Source: Torreya grandis
Taxonomy: Eukaryota; Streptophyta; Pinopsida; Cupressales; Taxaceae
NCBI GenBank assembly: GCA_037957365.1
Contig: JARHVA010003528.1
Coordinates: forward strand, 861,001 to 925,000
Reading direction: 5' to 3'
DNA: 64,000 nucleotides
In this document: positions 32,578-45,977 of the stretch, one piece after another
Layout: each line of letters begins with the position of its first letter
Position numbering within the stretch: position 1 is the stretch's first letter
Program-made: the position numbers and the translations under genes
Notes under the pieces: model-generated
Databases searched by the model: none
Told to the model about the DNA's origin: nothing
The model's input: the letters and a program-made list of their open reading frames with translations, nothing else

Positions 32578-35459
32578 GAAGGTGTAGTGATACATTCAGG
32601 TGAAGCAATGTCTTTTCAAAAAAAAGTTTTTAATAATAAATTGGAACATACCCATGATGTCCCCTCAATAGGACATACTAGGATGGAAGAAAAATATGGA
32701 ATCTTTAAAAGAGAGAGAAAATGAGAGATTATCCCATAGAATAGATCACATCTAAACAAGCTAATACTTGCACACGTGATTACCATCAATGATAAAAACA
32801 TAAGTAGAAGTATAATAGGCCCTAGAGATAGGGCAAATGGGAAAGATACAATCTAAAAATGTAAGGGACACACTGTAAAGGTACCCAATTTGAGAGTACA
32901 AGTTGTGCACTTATGACATTGATCAATCCTAAGACAAGTTGTACATTAAAATATTTCCATCATGAGATTTAATGTGGAGAGCTTGGAATTAGAGGGAACA
33001 AGAGAATGTTTTGCTTTAGGAAGGGAATCACCACTAGAATGGGGTATCCAAAGAGAATATAATAATAAGTACTCTAGTCGAGCATATTTGATCATGATAA
33101 AATAGTTTTACCTCAGTAGGGTGAATCTTGATCATTGATAAAGAATAAATAATGATTTTCCCTTATAGAGATGATTTTATTCGAACATGGTTTAAATTTT
33201 GTGCCCTAGCATGGGCAATTGGCAAGAAAAATAGCTCAAGGATATAACCAAAAAGATAGGTTAAAGTGAGCAGGCACAAACATATATGCAATGGTGTAAT
33301 GACTTAGAAAGCCATATAAAACCAAGAAAATGAGAATTCAAAAAGTGATGAGAGAGATGAAAAGAATAATAGAGATAGATGAGCTAACCTCAATATAAAT
33401 TGACTGCTACCTACATAGTTCCATGGACTCATGTTTCAACATGAGCTTTAGGCCAATGTAGTTCACCCAAGTGTGGGAGAGAATCGAATGAGGAATGATG
33501 AAAAATGACCAAGAATTGATTAGACTTACAATGTATGCAAAGAGATGCACATCTAAGCATAGAGAAATAAGCCTAAAATTTATGCTACCTAGAAGCCTAA
33601 ATCCATATCATGAACCTAGGTTTTATAGAGTGTTCTTGAGAATTGCTCATCAGAGTTGATGTTGATGTTAAGACTTTGAGACCTAAGCACAAAGCGCTTT
33701 CTATAGAAAAATAAATTATGCATCATAAGTATGAATAGCTTAGAATGACATAAGATTATAATTGTATTGATCCAGTTCAAATGGGAATATCTATAACTAA
33801 GGATAATGGTGAGACAATGACCAAAACTAGAGTTACATCGATTTACATTTAAATAAAAAACAAAAATAAAGATAAACATAAACATAAATGAATCTAAGTT
33901 GAAATAAATATATGATCAATCAAGACTTAATTAAGAACAAAAATGTTTAAAAACAAAAGTCAATAACATCTTAATGACGTGAGACCAAGATATGAATAAT
34001 CAAGATCCATGTGGACCATCAAGGCATTCTTAAACACAAAAGAGAAAAGAAAAATCAAACAAAAAAATAAGACACCAACAACAATCAAATAAACAACATA
34101 GCTCAAGAATAACATAATAACATAGGATCAAGATATAAACAATTGATATCCATGTGAATTATCAAGATGTTCTAAAACACAAAAAGAGATAAGAAAAAAA
34201 CAATAAAGGAAACACAAGACCAAGATGATACAAGAAGTAATAAAAGGATAAAAGGAGGAAAAATAAAATGAGAGGTGTGAAATCACAACAAAACACCAAT
34301 AAAATGGAAAAAAACACCAAGAAAACTCAAATAAACATACACAAACAAAAACCAAGTTAGTGCGGTTTTAAAGACAAATTTTCATGCATGTGTGGTAGAG
34401 GTGTTACTTTCCACCACATCATAACAAAAAATAATGACATGACAATTGTTCCCTAATTAAAAAGGAACAATGACAAAATAAATGGGGGAAGAGAAGAAAA
34501 GGAAGGGGTTGGTTGAGTTGACTCTAAATGTATAAGACAAGTGGATGTTGCCTATATAGTTCCATGGATGCATGTTCTAACGTGAACTTTAGGCCAACTA
34601 TAGTTCTCCCAAGAAATGGGATAGAAGAAAAATGATGATCAGACCAGCATGATTTAGAGAAGAAATGGAAGATATGACAAACAAACAAGAATGTTTTGGC
34701 AAATAAGAAGCTCATGAGATGAGAAAGAATGATCTTTCAAAATGGCGAGTGCATGGGAAAAGATGAAATGAAATAGAATTTCTATGCTTGTAAAAAGGTA
34801 AGAGCATACCATGGTGGAACATGAATATACAAATGTATAAAATCATGAGAAAATATTTTTATTGTTTTATGGATCATGTTTTGATGTTCTTGTATTTTCA
34901 AAGTATTTTTAATGTTTTTGGTATTTTTGGGATAAAATATGCACAAGGTGGGACCATCTAGTCGAGGAGATGCATGTCATAAGAGTAGAGGTTCCAATAA
35001 GATAGCTAAGTTGGATGCAATAGCCCATGATCACAAATTGGTGAGAGAGGGGTTCTTGATTTGTAACAGTGTAGCAATGGTCTAGAATTGAGAAGATGTT
35101 TATGTTCACTTGTCTAAAACTGCACAATACTATCATGGATGAACTACTTTATAGAACTACTACTGAGAATGTCCATAATGTGCATGAGAAATAATTGAGA
35201 TCATAATTTGTCAAGGGATAAAAAGTGTTCAAGCTTATAACATGCCTTAGACATAACAAAGAATATGCTTCTCGAAGAGAGAAATGTAGAATGAGATGAA
35301 GAATGTGTTTAGAGTGCCAAAGATTCAAAGCCTTTAATGTTAGGAATCATGAAAAGTGGACTGAGGTAGTATAAAATGTGTTCAAAGTAAGATAAAAGGG
35401 TGGGATAAAATTATGATAACATAAGTTTCCCCCAAGTCAGGGGTCTTATAGACAATGGT
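32578..35459. other. Element E 3-prime non-coding region
   Basis: About 2.9 kb between integrase and the purine tract, AT-rich and without a supported reading frame. Several blocks match element F at the same relative place: TGTGCCCTAG followed by CTCAAGGATATAAC near 33200 (compare 53680) and TTTCCCCCAAGT near 35427 (compare 55174). Long non-coding DNA here is known from Tat/Ogre-type elements. Confidence 0.65.
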
Positions 35460-36570
35460 TTAAAGTTGTTCATGCATATAATCTCTTAAGGTGTATGATG
35501 TTCATGGGATCTAAAATTTCTTCACCATTATGTTTAGCCAATTGATATGATTTGATCCATAGTTTGCTATGACAATATATGGTCATAATCAGTTAGGCTA
35601 AAACTTGCCTTTCTTTTTGGGTACAGTATTCATATTCTTCTGGTTATTTCTCAAAAATAAGTCACCAATCTCAAATTCTTGAGGGAGAACGTGTTTTTTT
35701 TAGCTTCTCCACAATCTATTGTGATAGGCCTACAAATTTTATAGGGTGTCTAAGTGCTTACCATCAATAAGCTCTAGTTCATGCAGTGGTGAGGCTTTAT
35801 AGTCTTCATTATATTCAATGTGCTCTAGTAATATTCTTAATGATGGGATCTCAATATCAATTGAGATGATAGCTTTAGTCCCAAAAGTAAGGGATAATGG
35901 AGTAGCTCTAGTTAGGGTGTAATGATTGGTTCTATAATCCTAAAGGGAAGGAAAGAGTTTCAAGTGCTACTTATAGCCAACATCATTGACAATCTTCTTT
36001 AAGATGGCTAGAATGGTTTTATTTGATGCCTCAGCTTGTCCATTGCCTTACAAGTTATATGGAGTGTATTTTTTTGTGCTTGATCTTGAATTTTTCACAA
36101 AGATATTTCACATCTTTGTTGACAAAGGATCCACCATTATTTGATATAATACAAGCTAGGATGCCATGTCAACCGCTGATATGGTAATGAATGAATTTGG
36201 CTATTTATTTCTTGATAACATAAGTGAGAGGAATGGCCTTAATCCACTTGGTAAAGTATTTGGTTGTAGTCAAAATGTGCTTATATCCATCTAAATATGT
36301 TAGGTTAATTTTCCTAATGACATCAATACCCCATGTTGAGAATGGCCATGGTGTTGTAATCGGCTAAAATGGTAAGGAAGGTGCATGTATCGAGTTGCCA
36401 TGCTGCTGATAATGAACACATTTATTTACATAATTACAAGCATCTATCTCTATTTTGGGATAGTAATAGCCTATTTTTAGGAGTTTATTTGTTATGACTA
36501 CACCATTGGTATGGTCCCCACACATTCCTTCAGAACCTCCTTTAGTGCCAGCTTGGATTCAGATAAACAA
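35460..36570 (-). pseudogene. Element E: integrase (broken)
   Basis: The minus strand shows a zinc-binding segment GMCGDHTNGVVITNKLLKIG ending in CNYVNKCVHYQQHG (36530-36420). The core start PWPFSTWGIDVI holds the first catalytic Asp near 36330. ILTTTKYFTKWIKAIPLTYV follows. The second acidic motif is ISNNGGSF, Asp changed to Asn, near 36130. QGNGQAEASNKT (near 36030) keeps the Glu. DYRTNHYTLTRATPLSLTFG and the C-terminal EFEIGDLFLRN come next. It would insert the DNA copy. The Asp-to-Asn change and stops make it inactive. It matches plant Tat-type integrases well. Confidence 0.88.
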
Positions 36571-36959
36571 TGAAGAAGCATTCCATCATAGCCTTTATGA
36601 TAGAACATGTTTCCAAGGAGGATATAACATGTTAAGTGATGAAGGAATAGTTTTTGTTGGTTGTTGGAAAGGTTGATGGGAAATAAATGACTATGGAAAT
36701 AGTTATAAAAATCTTGGTACCATGGTAGCTCAGGTGAGGGATTAGGATCAAAAATAGTGCATATCCTCTCTAAATCTGATAGAATATGTGCCGAATAAAG
36801 AATATTTTCAATTAGGAACTGATATTATTTAACACTATAATACATTTGAATCATGAAACTAATTTTTTCTATGGTTTTGATAGATCTATTATTGACTCGT
36901 GGAACTTGCTCAAACTACAAAGATTTAAAATGTGTTTGAGGTTATCAACAATTTGCTTG

Positions 36960-37300
36960 TAAGGAATAAGTTTATCATCTCTTGTTTAATACTAGTTAGT
37001 TGTCTAATTTATGATTAGCTAAGAATCTCCATATACCTTTAATCTTTGAATACCCCACTATATAGTAAGATAGAGCCCTACAACCAATGCCTCATATTTG
37101 ACCATATTGTTTATAAACTAAAATTGTATATGGAATGCTTTGGGGATCAAATCCCCCTATGGCATGATCAACAATATACCAGCTCTAGACCCTTGGTATG
37201 TGAAGGATATATGAAAATAGAGTGTCTAATATTTATCTTCTTATGATGCTTATTATATTTTCATGATAGAATCATCTAGAAGGTTAAAGTTGAGAGGTTG
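36960..37300 (-). pseudogene. Element E: second (archaeal-type) RNase H
   Basis: The minus strand reads TLYFHISFTYQGSRAGILLI, where the family has FDGS, so the first catalytic Asp is lost. Then NNMVKYEALVVGLYLTI with the catalytic Glu, and GIQRLKVYGDS with the last Asp, at 37240-37010. It lies between the first RNase H and integrase, as in the Tat lineage, and is the reference in this window for the lone RNase H in elements A and B. Confidence 0.82.
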
Positions 37301-37359
37301 AGTGGCTGTAATAGGATCTTCTGCAAGTTGGTCAGCAAGAACTTGTCCTTTGATTACAT

Positions 37360-37770
37360 TTTTATTCTAGTAATCAATATCAACCTCACTAAGGAGCATA
37401 ATCTATTTATCCATGCATATTTAAAGAGATACTTTAGATAAGAGGAACTTGAGAGGATCGACTTAGTGATAACAATAGTATTTTTATCTAGCATATAATG
37501 TCACAATTTCTGAGTAGTGAACACCATAGCTAAACATGCTTTGTCAATAGGCATATAATTATGTTCATAGGATACCAATGTGTGGCTTAAATAATAAAAT
37601 AGTGTGTTCCTTACCATGATCATCATGTGGAGCCAAAAGTTCCCCTAGTGCATATTTTGTGGTTGATATATAAAGTAGTGGTTTTCCTTATGTTGGAGGT
37701 CGTAGGATTGGTGGATTGGCCAAGTAAATTTTAAGCTTTGCAAATTCTATCTGACAATCTTCATCCCAAT
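37360..37770 (-). pseudogene. Element E: first RNase H (broken)
   Basis: The minus strand reads PLLYISTTKYALGELLAPHD, then in shifted frames a cognate of the YLSHTLVSYEHNY motif, TKHV-like CLAMVFTTQK and KVDPLKFLLSK, the standard RNase H that follows gypsy RT. Frameshifts near 37600. Confidence 0.75.
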
Positions 37771-37948
37771 GAAATGTTACCCTTTTATTTATGAGATGGG
37801 TAAATGGGTGGCACTTATCTACCAACTAAGAAATGAACCTATGTATAGACTAGATCTTTCCTTGTAGACCTCACAACTATTTAAGATTGTTTAGTAGAGG
37901 CAATTCTATAATAGTGTTGACCTTTGTAGTGTTGAATTTAATCCCTCA

Positions 37949-38776
37949 TTATGATACAATTAACCCTATCAATTTTCCTGATGTGACTCCAATGACACAT
38001 TTATTAGTATTCAAGAAGACTTTATATGCATGAATCCTCTCAAATATTCTTTGTAGAATGTCAGGGTGTCCATCTCTTATTCTTGATTTTGCTAGTATAT
38101 CAACAACATAGTCCTTGACAATGTCATGCATCATTTCATGGAAAATTACTATCATTAGATGTTGATATGTGGCTCCGGAATTATTCAAACCAAATGGCAT
38201 GACTTGGTAATAGAATATCCCCCATAAAGTGGTGAATGTACTCTTATGCTAATATTTAGGGGCTATCTTGATCTTATTGTAACCATAAAATCCATCCATT
38301 AAGGATAAAATCTCATACCTAGTTGTTGATTCGATGATCATGTTGATGTTGGGTAGAGGAAAATCATCTTTGGGGCATGCTTTATTGATATCACAAAATT
38401 TAGTACAAACACATATGCCTAGGGTCATTTTACTCATTGGTACTATGTTAGAAACCCATTTAGAGTAGTCCAATGTTCTGATAAAATTATATCCTAACAA
38501 ATTTTCCATCTTGGCCTTAACCAAAAGGGTGATGCATGGATGCATATTTCTCAACTTTTGCTTAATTAGTTTAATACCAAGGTGAACAACAAGATGATGC
38601 ACAACTAAATCTGGGTCCAAGTCTAGCATGTCAGAGTATTCCCATGCAAAAATGTCTATATAATACTTAATAATGGATATAATATGTTCACATTCTACTT
38701 TAATAATGGAAGATCCAAGATAAACCATTTTGATATCCTCATGGGTTCCCAAATTCACTTCTTTTGTTCTCTCCAT
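37949..38776 (-). pseudogene. Element E: reverse transcriptase (broken)
   Basis: Two long open stretches joined across one stop. The first, 175 residues, contains EVNLGTHEDIKMVYLGSSI, YYIDIFAWEYSDMLDLDPDL, VSNIVPMSKMTLGICVCTKF, CPKDDFPLPNINMIIE and LMDGFYGYNKIKIAP. The second contains MPFGLNNSGATYQHLM and YVVDILAKS, where the catalytic YVDD has become YVVD. RT would copy element RNA into DNA; the changed motif means it cannot. This is the best-preserved protein in the window and is typical of Tat-type gypsy elements. Confidence 0.93.
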
Positions 38777-40249
38777 AAGGAGTGTATATCCATATTCTAG
38801 AATTATAGGTAATGTATGGTCATGATAAATTTTCTTTACTATAGATTCTTTTTGTTCCTCCCAAAGATTTGGATAATATGAAGAATTAGAATCTACCTTC
38901 TTAGGTAAAGGCTAATTAGCAAAAACCTCTAGAAACTCAAGAGTAAGATGCTCAAATATTTGATGTTATTTTGAAGAGATGATTGTACTAGCTATGGAAC
39001 TTGGTCTAGATGGGCTTTCTATGTCCTGAGGGGATGAGAAAAATTTCCTACCTAGGAGCACCTGAAATAGGTTTTCACTCAAAGCCTTGTCCTTTTCTTT
39101 ATTTTTTCCTTGATGGACAAGTGCCTCAAAGAGGTTTTCACTTAAATATCTTGATGTTTGTTCTTTATTATGATCAAGAAAGTTTTTTTACTCCCTAAAG
39201 TAGGTATAAAAATTCAATGAAAAATCAAAACCCTACTTATGATCACCAATGGGAAATGCATCTCATAGTTCCATGTATTCTGCAATTAATTCTCCATTTT
39301 GAAACTCATCGAGGCATATGACTAAATTTTTTTGATCCCAATCTATAAGTTTAGGATGGAAAAGGTAAAATTTATAGTAAGGGTTTGCTTCAGGATAAGA
39401 AATGCCAATGGTAAATATATAATGTCCTACCTTAGGAAGGGAAGCACCACTAGGATAGTTTTTTGCTTTAGGATGGGAATCTCCAATAGGCATTATGGTT
39501 AATATGGAATTTGAATCAAACAAATTTGAGTCATCAAGCTCATCAAAAAGGCTATAATGAGATGTTGTGTCACTACTAGGAGCCTTGTTACTAGTCACTT
39601 TGGAAGAGTCACTATCAAATGTCATGAGGTCATCTTTTGGTGGTCTAAATCTGAGACCATAATTCTAATTGACAACTCTAGCTAATAAGGGTTCTAAAAT
39701 TACTTTCACCTATGGGCCAAGGCCTTTCCCTATATAGTCAAGATGATCCATTATCTTGTTAGAGATAAGATACTTTGGATTCTAAAAAAATTTATCAAGG
39801 CCTTAAAAACATAACCAATCTCTCTCGATAATAGTCTCTCAATCTTTCTTTGGTGCAATTATAGGTACAAAAACCAAAAGTAGTTTTATTTGTTTCTTCT
39901 TTGCTTGCCAAATTTTATTGGGTTTGTCAGGAGTCTAAGAAGTTTTAGGCTTACCAAATGTCTTAGGGGATGTTGGTAATTTTTCAATATGGAGGACATC
40001 CTTCAGATGGTATGTGGAAATGCCTATGTCTTTAATAATAACCTTCTTGGCTAGAGCTGTAAGAAATAGATCAATCGAAGTGGAGGCTAGATCACCAAGG
40101 TCTATATAATTAGATGGAGATTGATGAGAAATGATGGATTTGTTATTCTTTGTAATGAATTCATAACCTGGACAATAGTTATAATTATAAAACTCTACTT
40201 CAATATGTTTACCATATTGAAATGGTTGTTGATCAATGAGAATAGTAAC
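38777..40249 (-). pseudogene. Element E: spacer between protease and RT
   Basis: Contains a 120-residue open frame at 39625-39263 rich in Ser, Asp and Pro (HYSLFDELDDSNLFDSNSIL; IGDSHPKAKNYPSGASLPKV). GCCTCAAAGAGGTTTTCACT near 39123 recurs in element F near 55919. No enzyme motif; probably a linker of the polyprotein. Confidence 0.5.
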
Positions 40250-40600
40250 CTCAATCCCATCATCGAGAAACTTAAGTCATTGGTGAAGAGTTGATGGAAC
40301 TACCTATACTTGATAGATAAAAGGATGACTAAGAAGTATGATATAAGGAAGATCAATATCCACAATATGGAATAATGTGTTATGAGAAATAAACTTGACC
40401 ATGATTGGCAACCAAATATTACTAGATGACTCCCTCTCAACATTATCGTAAGCCTTTATTGTAATAGTTTTTGGCTAAATGTCTTTATCCATGTAGCTCA
40501 ATCATCATACCAATTTAAGAGATATGATGTTTAGACCTGAACCATTTTCTATAAGAATCCACTTATCTTGTGATCCATGATGATTATCTCAATGTATAAA
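40250..40600 (-). pseudogene. Element E: protease (broken)
   Basis: The minus strand reads WILIENGSGLNIISLKLV near 40565-40510, where the family has an Asp in front of the Asn-Gly-Ser; here it is Glu. Then ITIKAYDNVERESSSNIWLP and HIVDIDLPYIILLSHP near 40320, corresponding to the D-x-x-Y-x-x-LLGRP end. It would process gag-pol. Confidence 0.8.
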
Positions 40601-42099
40601 AGGCTATTATGGTTTAGACCAAGGGTGGACATGTCTTTTTGATCAAATGTGATTTTCTAAAATGAATACAAGTGTTTAACTAGGTTCTAGGACTGATCAA
40701 TGTTTATATTATTAGACATAATAGACTCTTACAAAATTTTGTTGAAGATGGTTCTATGGACATCAGATGTCTGCAAGAGTTATAATATGGAAATCTGTGT
40801 AGGGGTTTTATCTAATTGATCCATTAGACTATAAGGCTTTTGAATTATGGATTGAACCAGTTTAGTCTTTATTGGAACAACATTTGGCTTTGGAACCATT
40901 GACACAATGTTCTCATTAGGTTATATGGAGAAGTAGGTGAAGGGCCCTAGATGGTAACTCATGGGCATCTAATTGCAACTACACAACCTAGAGATGGTAA
41001 GGAATTATTATAATTAGAAGAGGAAGGCAAAGGGCCTTGGATGGTGACTCATGGGTGTCTAAATGTATTTCTATAATTTTGGGTCAATGAGTAGTCTTTA
41101 TAATTAGAAAAAGGTGTTTTTGTTCAAAATTAGTAACTTGTGCAACTAGAGTAGCAACATGATGATGCAAACTTGATAAAATATTACTAGGGGGAGAGGG
41201 TGTTGACCTTATAATGATGGGTCTCATGTTGTTAGGAACATGAGACTAGCCACATGGCTTTATAGTAATAGTGGAAATGTGGGTTGCAAAAATGAGTCCA
41301 ATAGTATTATTATAGTCATATGATACATTATTATAAGCCACATTATTAGTGTGGGCATTATGATCTCAATTGTGCTCATTATAATTTTAACCTTGTTGGT
41401 TCTGACTCTACCTCTATCCTTGATTATGACCATTTTGATTATTTCTTGGTGGTGGTGGATCATGTCAAAGAAAGGGGTATTTGTAAATTATCATATCCTA
41501 ATTTATGTCCTAATTAGGGGCCAACTTAATTTTTAGTTCACCACTTTCGATAAAGTCCTCAATAATATGTCATAATTTAATGCAATGATATATACATCGT
41601 GACCAAAAACATGATGAAATTTACACCATTTTTAATCTTTGTACCAATCTGGTTTTGGTTGATCTTGAGGAAATGGACTTGATACTAGCCATATAATTAA
41701 TTAGTTGTAATGAGATTTTGTAACATTGTTTCAACCAATTCTCCTAACTTGCTGAAGACTCCAAAATTATTATGAAATGTCCTTCATGGAGGTTGTCTCT
41801 GAAAAGTAGGTAGTGGATTTAGGGGAGTTAATTATACATTTGAAGGAGGCATAGCCTGTATGATTTGTACATGTCTTGTTTCAATCACCACATTTCCAGC
41901 CATGTTTTTATTTTTATTAAAGCCTTTAGGTTTATCTTACATAATTTTTTGATCTAGTGATTTAGTCTGATTAGACCCTTGACCTTATGAAAAAATATTA
42001 ACAAGGCCCTTAGTAATAAGAGCCTTCTAAATCTGCACTCCTTTGTCAATAATTTATTTGAGTAAGCACAAGTTAACCATAGATTATGCCCAACTTTAG
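40601..42099 (-). pseudogene. Element E: gag C-terminal half
   Basis: The minus strand holds WCKFHHVFGHDVYHCIKL then HIIEDFIESGELKI near 41640-41540, the Cys/His segment typical of Tat gags. An Asn/Gln-rich tail follows at 41470-41270 (NNQNGHNQG; NEHN; HTNNVAYNN). Near 40935-41075 a block of about 95 bp (AAGGGCC..GATGG..ACTCATGGG) is duplicated in tandem. Confidence 0.7.
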
Positions 42100-42580
42100 G
42101 ATGTAAATTCTATGCAAATATACCAGCCAACTATTTGTCTGGTAATTTATATTGAAAGAGGTCTACCAATGCTCTCCACTTTTGCATATATGTATTGAAA
42201 CTTTCACCATCATGTTTCTTGGCTTTGCATAAGTCAACAATGGTTAATTCATATTCTATATTGTATGATAGATTGTTAACAAACTTTTCTGATAAGTCAT
42301 TCCAATCCATAATAGATCCCTTGGGTAGTTTAAGTAGCCAATCAAGAGCTTGTCCCACTAAAATTCATAGAAATAATCATAGTAAATACTTGCTACTATA
42401 AGAAACCTCTTGACATAAAATGAATAGTGCCTATATGTGCTCATGTATATCTCCTTTTCCTTTGTACTTGTCAAATTTAGGTGCCTTTAAATGAGGTGGA
42501 AAGGGGTTTTGGAGAATAGATAAATCAAATGGATATGGGCATATCCCATTGAATTTGTACTTTTTGACTCTATTATTTGT
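42100..42580 (-). pseudogene. Element E: gag core
   Basis: The minus strand reads APKFDKYKGKGDIHEHI near 42490, a stop, ALFILCQEVS, then GQALDWLLKLPKGSIMDWND and LSEKFVNNLSYNIEYELTIV, then KKHDGESFNTYMQKWRALVD at 42360-42165. This is the retrotrans_gag core of plant Tat-type elements and would form the particle. A 75-residue stretch is free of stops. Confidence 0.88.
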
Positions 42581-42654
42581 CTCCAATCCTTGAATAATTT
42601 CCTTTATAAAATTCCATTCTTTAATGTTTGGTGTATTTGTGGATTGAATAAGAT

Positions 42655-42815
42655 GTTGTTGGGGTGGAATGTGCCCCTAGTTTCATTTTTGTTGGGGTGG
42701 AATGTGCCCTTCGTTTTGTTGCTATTGGGGTAGAATGTGCCCCTAGTTTTATTGTTACTGGGGTGGAATGTGCCCCTAGTTTTATTACTATTAGGGTGGA
42801 ATGTGCCCTTGACTT
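42655..42815 (-). repeat. Tandem repeat encoding RGTFHPNNNKT in gag
   Basis: Five units of about 30-33 bp (plus strand GGGGTGGAATGTGCCCCTAG), in one open frame on the minus strand. They read KGTFHPNSNKT, RGTFHPSNNKT, RGTFYPNSNKT, KGTFHPNKNET and RGTFHPN. The array precedes the gag core. Confidence 0.88.
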
Positions 42816-42919
42816 TGCGTGGATCTATAGGGAGTGTATACCTTTTGGTCCATGACTTAGTTATGATTTGATCCTTGAGTTGAGAACATAAGTCATTGAT
42901 TATTGGATTGTAAAACATT

Positions 42920-45900
42920 CCCTAAATTTGGATGTTTTGTAATTTGTTGATTTTGAAACTTTCTATGTTTATTTACTAATTTTTAGGTTGGTTTAAAAGA
43001 AATAGCCAGATTGTGTTGAGGGATTTCCTCAATTCAAATTGAATGTTTGGGTTTTTGAGTTTGTAAAGTGACAAGAGGTTCTTGATCATTGAAGAATGTA
43101 TATTCCATGTCAAACTGAACACTTTGTAAGGTATCTTGTGCCTTTGACTATTAATATAGATTACCTTGATCCACTATGGTAATGTCCTCATCCAATATTT
43201 ATTGCATACTTTCAACCACATTTCCTTATTCTTTCAAAGCATTTTTATGAATTGAAGTGGAAACTAGGGAGTCAGTTAAGTCCGTGACAAGTTAATCTAC
43301 ATATCATTGACTTATTATCTTGATCTTAGCTAGAAGGTATAGGTTTGTGTGTTTTGAATCTATTTGTATTAACTTTACTTTGTTAGAGGAAAAAGGTATG
43401 TCTATTAATGCAAAATATTGATCTTGTCATTGTTGTTCTCCTTCTCTAACTAAGGTATGCAATTATTTTGTAAGAAAGTCAAAAGGTAGTCTAGCACCTG
43501 ATTCTATAAATCTAAGAAGGGATTTGTCTTGATCTTCTTAGGGTTGATATTCATTGTAATCATCTTCATATCCTACTATTGTAGGGATATCATCAAAAAC
43601 AATGACGTTATTTTGACCATCATAAAATTGCTCATCTTTATAACTAAGGCCATAAGAGGCCCCACTACAAGTGAACCTTTGAGTCATGTATAAAAGAGTT
43701 GTTATATGTGATTGACTAACTTTGGACCAATGTTTGGAAACCAAACAAAGTATGATTTATCTCTCTTTTAAACAAATAACCAAGGTACCAATGAGACTAT
43801 AAGGGAGGGTGGTTTGAAACCATGCACAATTTAGAAGATTTGGTTCATGAGTTTACCCAACCTTTCGTAAGGTTGAAATCATATAAATTGAAAGAGGGTA
43901 AGGTAACTCAAAGACCCAAGGTGAAAACTAGTACACCAAAGCCTAGATCTTTTTGATATTCCCATACTATAAAAGCTAGTTTCAACTTTGATAAGTTGAC
44001 CCTAGAAGTTTATAGGAAAGCTCTCCATATTATGAAGAAGATAATATAGATTAAGAAACTCAAGATGTAAAAACATACACTAATCACTAAGTATAAAGCT
44101 AAGACCAAATAGGTAGCACAACATCACCATATGATTCCATTAAGATAAAATGTGTTCTAGGACTCAAATAATGACTGATACGTAAGATGACTTGATTCCA
44201 CCAAGATGATAATGTGATTTGATTCTTAATTAATGACCTTCAATCCAAATGGAAAATTGAACCAAAGTTAAAAAAATCCTAGTGTGCAAATGGCGAACCC
44301 ACTTTGACACACCAACCCTTACAACTCAAAAAGGTTCAATTTTAAATGTGGATTATAAAAGAAGGATTTAAACAAATTGGGTAAAAGGTCTAGACTCAAT
44401 CGAGCAACATGATTGTTCCAAAGTGGATGACATGACACAAAGTTTTTAATAACAATTTTAATAAGGAAAAGGTGAATTTTCCATTTAGACAGTGTAATGC
44501 CTCCCTTGCTCAATAAAATTGAGGACAATGTGTTTTGGTTAATTTCAATGGGTTAACAAGTAGTTTTAGACACAAATCAAGACCAAGTAAGCTAATGACA
44601 AAAATCAAACTTCTTGAGTCTAAACTGACAAGGTATGGCAAAGTGGGGTATACTAAACTAGAAAGGTTTTGATAATTCTAGGGGAATCAATTGCACAATG
44701 AGTTTCACATAAAATGATGTAAAAGATAAGCATGGAAATTGGGTGACCATGGATTGGCTAGTTGTAAAAAGGTTTAGTCCTTTTTACAATCACTACATCC
44801 TGCTATTCACTTAGTTTAGTACGATGTCAAAATGTAGATACATCCCATGTACAACTCTAACTAAGAGCCAAATGAATTCAATACTAAGAGATGAAACCCC
44901 AGGTCAAAGCTTCCCTAAGAACTCATATGAGGTAATGACATCCCCCTCACAAGCCAAGTTTGTAAAAAATTAAAGAAATCATGAAATAGAAAGAATTTAG
45001 GGTCATTTTCAAGGTCACCCAAACTTTGATAATTTTTTGGGGACTAATTTAGGTGAAATTCTTTCTAAACCTTGGACTAGGCTATTTGTAATAGGAATGT
45101 AACTTTTGATTACAAGGGTTCCCTAAAGGGGAAAAATGGAAGAACATACATGCAACATTCATCTTTTTTCCAAACAAAATCTAATTAAACAACTATTGCA
45201 AACAAAAATTGACAAGTGTGTTAAATTTTAAGCCCAAATGAAAGATTTTGTGGTGTTCATTTAACCCCTTGGTCTTAAGATTGTGAATTTTGAAAACATT
45301 CATCTAAGCATCTAAATTTTTCATTAAACATGCAAAAGGTGATTTAAAACATGTTTCTAGAAAATTTCAAGATTGGTCCTACACCAAAAATGTTAGCATG
45401 TCCTTTAGCTTTAAATCTCTTTTTGATTTGAAACAATAAACTTTAGAAAAAGAGTTCTTGGATCTATGTTTTAAGAAAAACATAGTGACTAGCATTGGTT
45501 TATATAACCAATGATGGTTACATTTTCTAATCGATGATAGTTATCTAACTGACATCAGTTATACTAATGTGATTAACAATAGATATACAATCAATGTTAG
45601 TTAAGCTATATAATCGATGTCAGTCTTACTAGCCGATGTCAGTTACTGTGTAAAATTATGGCAAACAAAAATGATAAAATAAAGTTAGAAAATTAACTGG
45701 TAAGAGTTTTAAAAGTCCAAATGAATATTTTAAAGTTTCAAAATGATCTTCTTCAAGTGTGAGATGCATATTATCCCACTAGGCATGCCAAGATGTAGAG
45801 AGGATTACGAAGCAAGTTAGTCAAACATTAGTCCATAAATCATGAAAATGCATAAAGAACTAACTAAGCCTATCTATTCCTATGGGAATTATAAAGGATA

Positions 45901-45977
45901 GAAAGAAAGAAATGAAAGAAATTAACATCATATTACCTTATTAAATGGATTCACCATAACCATGGGGCTCAAAATCA
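42920..45977. other. Element E 5-prime leader
   Basis: About 3 kb between the 5-prime LTR and gag. No supported domain; the open frames are short. Blocks match element F, for example CTTGGACTAGGC near 45073 (59431 in F) and CTCACAAGCCAAGTTTG near 44946 (59310 in F). Next to the LTR the minus strand reads TGATTTTGAGCCCCATGG, a possible primer site, but I cannot match it to a tRNA. Confidence 0.6.
45490..45655. repeat. Degenerate ATCGATGTCAGTTA minisatellite
   Basis: About seven copies of a motif like ATCGATGTCAGTTA in one or the other orientation, spaced about 20-30 bp: near 45509, 45530, 45550, 45592, 45616, 45636. It lies in the leader of element E. Function unknown. Confidence 0.6.

Noticed and set aside
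37949..38776. The RT region as an integrated plant pararetrovirus
   Set aside because: Gag, protease, two RNase H domains and a downstream integrase between LTRs fit a Tat-type retrotransposon; no movement protein is seen.
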